Of a stretch of DNA of 64,000 nucleotides, positions 58,520 to 64,000 are shown piece by piece. The stretch is taken from NCBI GenBank assembly GCA_951230915.1, contig OX579636.1:41357912-41421911 (forward strand). The letters are read 5' to 3'. Both the position numbers and the translations under genes were made by a program. The DNA comes from Antitrichia curtipendula (Eukaryota > Streptophyta > Bryopsida > Hypnales > Leucodontaceae). Position 1 is the first letter of the stretch. Every line of letters starts with the position of its first letter. The notes beneath the pieces are model-generated. The model made no database searches and was not told the DNA's origin. It was given only the letters and a program-made list of their open reading frames with translations.

Positions 58520-60460
58520 CCTATTTGGATTTGATTTTGCAATTTTGATGATGGTTTTTGTGTGTTTTATGTTGTGTTTTTCTTAATTTTTGTTCCAAAT
58601 TGGTGATTTTGAATGTTTATAAGCCAAATGGGAAGTTAGTTTTTTTTGTGTTTATTTCCAATTGGGAATAGTGAAGCAGGATCTGCTGGTGGGAATCAGT
58701 CTAAGTGTGGGTTATGAATCCAAGTTGGACAGGGTGGAGATTCCATGTGGAATGCTGTGTGTGTTATTCCAAGTCGGGATTGTCTTTGTGTTACCGATTT
58801 GGAGTGCGGTTATTTTCCGATTTGGGTTTTTGTCTATTCGGCAGTTAGGATTGTTTATCCTCCGAGTTGGTTGTGTAATGGGAGAAGTGCCAATTCGTGA
58901 GTTTTGTGGTGTTTATTTTGCGGTTATTGTTGAGGTCCCTATTTGGCAGTTTGTGAGTTTTGGAGATTACCATGTTGGTTATGGAACCGCCTGGCTCGGG
59001 GTTTTAAGGTTGAGTTTTCCGATTTGGAAAACACCCACTGTTGAGAGAATGCCAGTGCGAGTCCCAGTCGGAGTGGCTATGTATGTGATTTTTGTTGTGT
59101 GAAAGTTTGGTTGTATGAGTGTCAAGCCAGTTGTGTGCTTGTGTGTTTCCCGATTGGGAATTGTGTCTGTGATCCAGGGTTGGATCGTGTCTGTGTAAGT
59201 CCTATTCGGGAGTTGCAGGTGAAGGAAGTTTCGGTGTTCTCATGGAGAGAAGAAGGAGAAGATCCTAATCGGTCCGTGTGTTCTTAAATTTGTGGTTATT
59301 CGGAGTGAGTCCGAATTGGTCAAGTAAGTGATTGCGGTGAAGTACCGATTTGGAAGACAGATGAGTGGTGGAGCAGAAGAGTTTTAAGTTCCAAATCGGT
59401 GTGTCTGAGGAGCAGCATCGTGGAGATGGCTGTGTGTGAAGGTTGACTCCTATTAGGAATTGTGCATAGTGATGCTGGCCTAATAGGATAGTGATATGAT
59501 TTTACGATGGAGATTTAAATGAGTAATGGCAGTGAGATTAGACCCAATTGGATATAGAAGTTGAAATATCCAAGTTGGAGTTTTTGGCAATAGCTAATTT
59601 GAGTGAATCAATTAGTTGGATATTTCTATGGAACGGTGATATGTCACCAATTCGGCGAAATAAAAGTGAATTATAACGAATTGGTGTTCCTCGTATGCTT
59701 GACTTGTGTGTGTGTGCATGAGTTCAATTTGGCTTTTACTGTTGTCTTTATTTTTGCCAAATTGGAATTTGGCAGTCTGTGATTAATACCAAATTGAAAG
59801 TTGATGACTGGATGGAGAATTTGTTGTACCAGTTTTCAATTGGTATCTGTTTATGAATGTGTGCCAATTATCCGATTAGGAAGAATGTTCAATACGTGAC
59901 AATTAGTCAAGTATCCAATTTGGAAATAGAAGCATTATGGGTAAAAGAATGCCGAGAGTTAGAATTTAAATACCAATTTGGAGAAAAGAAGTGTAAATGA
60001 AGCGGTGATAAAAATTACATTGAGCCAAATGTTGAAGAAATAAATACCAAGTTGGTGAGAAAAGACTCAATTGCAAGCCAAGTGGGAGACAAGAAATCAG
60101 ACAGAAGTGACCTGTCCTAATTGAAGCTAAGCTGGGAGCGACTGAAGACCGAACCAGTGCTGTCAAGACCGATTTGGTAAAAGATGAAAGAATCCAACTG
60201 GAGAATTAAAGAGCAAACCCAATTGGGTGATATTTTACCTTGGTGGTTTTAAGAGTGGAGTGAATAATTAATTTAGTAATTATTATAAAAATGACAAGAA
60301 ATTAAGTTAAACCAAGTTGGAGGTATGCCTTTCTCGGTATTTTATTTCCTATTTAGTTATCTTTTGTCGTTGTAGAAGTAAGCCTATTTAAAAGTCCTCC
60401 CTTGGAATGAACTTTACTATTGGTTTAGAAATTCCCAAATAGGATCTAAATCTATCTACA
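58520..60460 (+). repeat. 5' LTR of a Ty3/gypsy-type element (left boundary approximate)
   Basis: The right end is fixed: …ATCTATCTACA at 60460, then TTT and the primer-binding site at 60464. A TATA-like CTATTTAAAAG at about 60386 fits a promoter with a short R-U5. The left end must lie between about 58510 and 58560, where protease-like sequence stops. A second LTR is not in the window. The LTR is packed with the CCnAdTnGG motif and is GC-richer than its surroundings. Its good condition contrasts with the decayed pol downstream. Confidence 0.65.
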
Positions 60461-60463
60461 TTT

Positions 60464-60481
60464 TGGCGCCGCTGCCGGGGA
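60464..60481 (+). promoter_or_regulatory. Primer-binding site, tRNA-Asp type
   Basis: TGGCGCCGCTGCCGGGGA complements the 3' end of plant tRNA-Asp(GTC) with one mismatch (from memory of that tRNA). It starts 3 nt after the LTR end, the usual position for minus-strand priming in Ty3/gypsy elements. Confidence 0.85.
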
Positions 60482-60552
60482 GGCGTTATAATAGGTTTTT
60501 AGTTTTCTTCTTTTAATTGTTTGAATGGAGTTTATGAATTTGTTGCACTCTA

Positions 60553-61275
60553 ATGAGCACCACATCCATAAATTCTGAAATTAGCAAACAAGCTCGTGAC
60601 GAAAGAGCAAAGAAGAAGGCTGCGGATAGAAAACGCAAATATACTTTTAAAGCGGAATCTGAACCAACTTTACCAAGTTGGGAGGATTCTGCTCGATTAG
60701 AACGTCATTCACGACATAGGCTAGAGTATGGTCATGTTGTAGATAATAAATCTAATAAGGAAAAAATTTATGAGAAAGAAATTAGCCAATTAAGGCAAGG
60801 GGATGAAAGTGATGTTCCAAATTCTGTTTCTAATACTCCTTCACTTCAAGATTCCCTAAGAGGATTAAGTGAAGGAGAAGAAACCGAATTGGAGGAAGTA
60901 GAAGACAATCAGCCTAATGTTGATGTGTCTCCTTTAATAGATTATCCATTAGGATCTTTTAGCGGTAGGTCAACTCCACTTGATATATTTAAGGAAAATC
61001 CAAATTGGTCAAATAATCCAGTTTGGAGCGCGGATAGAGGAAAAGTAAAAATCCCTTCCGTTTTTCAACAAGGCATTTATTTGGAATTTATTATCCGAAA
61101 TTTGGATGAGACTGAATTTGTAAAATATAGAAAGTCATCCAAATTGAGTAATTCTTCCACGTCTAGTGAAGAGTCGTTGATAAGAAGTTATACAACACAT
61201 GTAGAAGTTATTGCTGGCAGGTTTATTGAATCTAGAATAGTAATCCATGAATCTAAGCCAAATATTAGATATTAG
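60553..61275 (+). CDS. Gag-like ORF of an LTR retrotransposon (240 aa)
   Basis: This is the longest open frame in the right third, starting 72 nt after the primer-binding site, where a gag gene is expected. The N terminus is basic and lysine-rich (…ARDERAKKKAADRKRKYTF…), the middle is acidic (about 110-125, EGEETELEEVEDNQ) and the C-terminal part has alternating hydrophobic stretches (IPSVFQQGIYLEFII). I see no zinc knuckle, and no protease follows in frame. It is probably the 5' portion of a Gag polyprotein whose downstream part was lost. The frame is intact, unlike the flanking pol. Retroelement identity rests on position after LTR and PBS, not on a recognised domain. Confidence 0.6.
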   Translation: MSTTSINSEISKQARDERAKKKAADRKRKYTFKAESEPTLPSWEDSARLERHSRHRLEYGHVVDNKSNKEKIYEKEISQLRQGDESDVPNSVSNTPSLQDSLRGLSEGEETELEEVEDNQPNVDVSPLIDYPLGSFSGRSTPLDIFKENPNWSNNPVWSADRGKVKIPSVFQQGIYLEFIIRNLDETEFVKYRKSSKLSNSSTSSEESLIRSYTTHVEVIAGRFIESRIVIHESKPNIRY

Positions 61276-61734
61276 TTTGTATAATTGCATGTACAAAGTG
61301 TCTTTTAATATCATTAAGTCACCAAACAATCCTATAATTTTAGGACAAAGCTAATTAGAAGTTTACAATCTTAAAATAGATTGGCAAAAAGAAGAACTAA
61401 GATTTTCAAAAAATTAAAAAATGATGTAAATGGCTCTTAAAATGAGCCTCAAATTAAGGGTAAAAAATATTTTTTGGAAAAGTATAAATGACAATGTCAA
61501 AATAGAAGATATTCTAACAAAGGTCAATTTAAAAAAATTCATCATGGAAATAAAAGCACTTAATGCAAAAAACCTTTGATGGTTGGAGCTTGAACTTTTA
61601 TATGTGAAGCTAAAGGGGGTACAATTTTTATAATTTATGTTTTATTGACAAAGAAAAATTATAAATCAAGTAGCAAGACTTGTGTTTAATATTAATATTT
61701 TATTGGTGTACATTTGAAACTAAAAAATGCGGAC
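61276..61734. other. Junction between the gag-like ORF and the pol relic
   Basis: This AT-rich stretch has many stops. It contains GGTACAATTTTTATAATTTA-type sequence but no domain I recognise. The junction between the younger LTR-gag piece and the older pol must lie here. Confidence 0.4.
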
Positions 61735-63910
61735 ATGCTTCCAAAGTATCAACCATATGATTGTGCTATTGATCTTCAAAAAAGTGCTCAACCTCCATTT
61801 GGACCAATTTATAACTTATCAAAAAATGAAGTTATAGAATTATAAAAGTATATTGATGATAATCTTAGTAAAAATTTCATTCAACATTCAAAATCACCTG
61901 CTCAAACTTCTATATTATTTGTAAAGAAAAAAGATAGTTCATTAAGTATTGGCACGGATTATAAAGGCCTCACTAAATTAACAATTAAAAACTAGTATCC
62001 CTTACCACTAATTTTTAATCTTTTGGATTGTGTCTGGGGTGCTAAAATATAAACAAAGATTGATTTGTGTGGCGCTTATAATTTAGTACACATTAAAGAA
62101 GGCGATGAATGGAAGACAACTTTCCAAACAAAATATGGTCTCTTTGAATAATTTGTTATACTATTTGGACTTACCAATGCCCCCATTGTGTTTCAACATA
62201 TAATGTGACATTTTCTAGGAATATCTTGATAATTTTGTGGTGGTTTACCTTGATGACATCTTAATTTTTTCAAACAAAGAAGTGGACCATGAAAAACAAG
62301 CTCGTTTAGTTTTTAAACTTTGAAAAATGGGCCTTTATGCAAAATTAAAAAAATGTGAGTTTCACCAATATCAAGTAGAGTGTGTGGGATATATACTCTC
62401 TCCATCTGGCGTATCAATGGATCCTAAAAAAATACAAACTACTGACCAATGGACAATACCTTCCACTCTTTGAGTCTTCATGATATGCAATATTTCCTTG
62501 ACTTTGCCAACCTTTATAGAAATTTTATCAAGGATTACTCTAAAATTGAAACACTGTTGACATGTGTCATTGACAACCAAAAATTTATTTGGAATGATCA
62601 AACACAAGAAACTTTTGATAATCTTAAAATAATTTTTTCTACTGCACCTAATTTGATGCATGCTGATTTGATCAAACTTTTTTTTTGAAATTGGTGCATC
62701 ACTTATGCATTTGTAGCTATCCTATCTCAATATGGTGATAACTATTTTTACCCTATTGCATTCCACTATAGAAAGTTTACAACACCATAAATTAATTACA
62801 AAATTCATGATAAATAATTATTAGCAATTGTAGCTTCTTTTGAAGTTTAGTGTCATTTTTTGGAAGATGCTCAACATCATATCATACTGATTATAAAAAC
62901 TTATAATATTTTATGAAAGGTTTTAAAGGTTTTAAATCGACACTAGGCTTGTTGGAATATGTCTTTATCAAGATTTGACTTTGTTATTACTTATCGACCT
63001 AGTAGTCAACAAAGAATATTTGATGCATTATCACGACATTCTTACCTTGCTCCTAAAGAAGGAGATGAATATATGATCAATAAAAAACTATTATTCTAAA
63101 ACTTGAACACTTGAACCTCCATTCATTGATAAGCTAAAAATTTCTAGTTCTTGAAGAAATTTAAAAAGTCCTTAAATAAGATCCTCTTATTAGAAATATA
63201 AAGATAGAATTAGAATTAGAAAAAGTCAAGAATTTTGAATTTAGAGATGAATTATTATTTTATAAAGATTTGTTATATGTTCCTCTTGGAACTTCAAGAT
63301 TCTTCGGGCATGTCACAATTTTTCAAGTGTAGGATATTTTGGATATAACAAAAACATTTGAATTAATATTTAGAGACTATTGATGGCTGCAAATGTGTAA
63401 ATTTGTAAAAGATAATATCAAGTCATGTAGTATTTGTTCTTGTGCTAAATGCATATGCAATTGACTATATGGATTTTTGGAACCACTATCTATACCCAAA
63501 AGACCTTGGACATCATCATCAACCATGGATTTTATAGTTGATATTCTAATTAATATTCTAATTTTGCATAATTCTAATTATCTTTCTATAACATTTGATT
63601 ATTTGATCAAAATGTCACATTAATACCTTGTAAACAATCAATTACTAGTGAAATTACAGCAAAATTATTTGCTGACAACATTATCATCTCCATGGTCTTC
63701 CTAATGATATTGTCTCTGACCGAGGTCTACAATTTATTTTGAAGTTTTGAAAAATATTCTTTGAACTTTTAAAAGTCAAATTTAACCTTATCATCTTGAG
63801 ACCAATAGTCAATTTGAATGTTCAAACCAATGGTCAAACAATATCTATGTTGTACTATTACTTACTATTAGTAGAGTTTGCTTAATATAATAATACCTTG
63901 CATTCATCAA
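61735..63910 (+). pseudogene. Decayed RT-RNase H-integrase of a Tcn1/chromovirus-like element
   Basis: Across frameshifts and many stops the order of Ty3/gypsy pol domains is clear. RT begins near 61735 (KYQPYDCAIDL, then PPFGPIYNLS). The catalytic VVYLDDILIFS has its Asp-Asp at 62252-62257. The thumb and connection lie at about 62449-62688 (FIKDYSKIE…), RNase H at about 62690-63070, ending in an ALSRHSYLAPKEGDEY-like segment. The integrase HHCC finger is at about 63306-63460 and its core, with SDRGLQF, is near 63716. These are closest, from memory, to fungal and Tcn1-type chromoviruses. The integrase stops at 63910, where a TTAACCCC element interrupts the NxxLHSST-like segment. A chromodomain would lie beyond the window. 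It is non-functional. Confidence 0.85.
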
Positions 63911-64000
63911 CTAACCCCTAAAGGGCCAAGGCCTTTTTTCTGCCAAAAAACACTAAAAACTGCCATTTCTATAGCAAAGAGTAAAAAAATTTGAAAATTG
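63911..64000. mobile_element. TTAACCCC element, left end (cut by window edge)
   Basis: CTAACCCCTAAAGGGCCAAG, then CACTAAAAACTGCCATTTCT is the standard left end of the family with a mutated TTAA. It interrupts the integrase relic. Confidence 0.8.

Larger units (their letters stand above)
58520..61027 (+). repeat. Array of ~37 CCnAdTnGG 9-bp dyad motifs
   Basis: Start positions: 58520, 58595, 58624, 58658, 58720, 58769, 58794, 58817, 58862, 58938, 59019, 59063, 59150, 59201, 59264, 59311, 59345, 59391, 59449, 59479, 59543, 59570, 59647, 59757, 59872, 59915, 59973, 60047, 60078, 60169, 60218, 60312, 60435, then 60673, 60884, 61000 and 61019 in the ORF. Examples are CCGATTTGG, CCAAGTTGG, CCTATTCGG, CCCAGTCGG and CCTAATAGG. 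Bases 1,2,8,9 are fixed; base 4 is A and base 6 is T in all but one (61019). Bases 3 and 7 take all four values, and base 5 is A, G or T. Spacing varies from about 23 to 123 bp within the LTR. Confidence 0.85.

Noticed and set aside
58662..59102. 146-codon ORF in the LTR as a protein gene
   Set aside because: It has a Val/Gly/Phe-rich low-complexity composition, no motif, and lies wholly within the LTR upstream of the PBS.
58520..60460. MADS-box CArG-box array
   Set aside because: The motif is CC-N5-GG (9 bp), one base shorter than CC(A/T)6GG, and often has G or C inside.
1..64000. CRISPR arrays, rRNA genes, organelle DNA inserts
   Set aside because: I saw no regularly spaced direct repeats with unique spacers, no rRNA-like segments and no recognisable plastid or mitochondrial genes.

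Overview
This is an AT-rich nuclear window from a land plant. The evidence is a five-exon COBRA-like (COBL7-type) gene with spliceosomal introns, Stowaway and Mutator-type MITEs, and an LTR element primed by a plant tRNA-Asp-like site. The pol relic at the right edge resembles the fungal/Tcn1-like chromoviruses known from mosses and lycophytes. That leans towards a non-flowering plant (bryophyte, lycophyte or fern), but this is inference and the species cannot be fixed from the sequence.

Genes are few and sit in a GC-richer island at about 12.8-20 kb. A small two-exon + strand gene (12850-13523, 73 aa, N terminus like a mitochondrial presequence) is followed by a weak 86-codon ORF on the minus strand (14394-14654) and then the minus-strand COBL gene (CDS exons between 15097 and 18780, 694 aa). 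The COBL protein has a signal peptide, a Pro-rich linker, the CCVSFS motif and a C-terminal hydrophobic tail typical of GPI anchoring. Three short uORFs and a TATA box lie upstream of its start. An isolated exon-like fragment of a zeta-crystallin-type quinone oxidoreductase lies at 436-520.

The rest is mostly repeats. The dominant one is a family of non-autonomous DNA elements of about 0.55-1.1 kb whose ends read TTAACCCCTAAAGG...CCTTTAGGGGTTAA. About 20 copies or partial copies occupy roughly a quarter of the window, often nested in one another or in a retrotransposon, always at TTAA. Empty-site comparison inside the window supports a TTAA target duplication and CCC-type termini, the hallmark of the piggyBac superfamily, which is unexpected in a land plant. 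Other repeats are large foldback palindromes (3.5-5.0 kb, 6.3-6.8 kb, 33.2-34.0 kb), three Stowaway-like elements, a Mutator-type MITE with an intact 9-bp duplication, several hairpin MITEs and a tRNA-derived SINE head.

The right end (57-64 kb) is a nested retrotransposon complex. A decayed chromovirus-like gag/protease relic is split by one TTAA element. Next comes a younger LTR of about 1.9 kb with a primer-binding site and an intact 240-aa gag-like ORF, then a decayed RT-RNaseH-integrase region that is itself cut by another TTAA element. The LTR and the start of the ORF carry about 37 copies of a 9-bp dyad motif, CC-n-A-d-T-n-GG, with constant positions 1,2,4,6,8,9 and variable positions 3,5,7. 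I know of no name for this signal, and it is the most unusual thing in the window.
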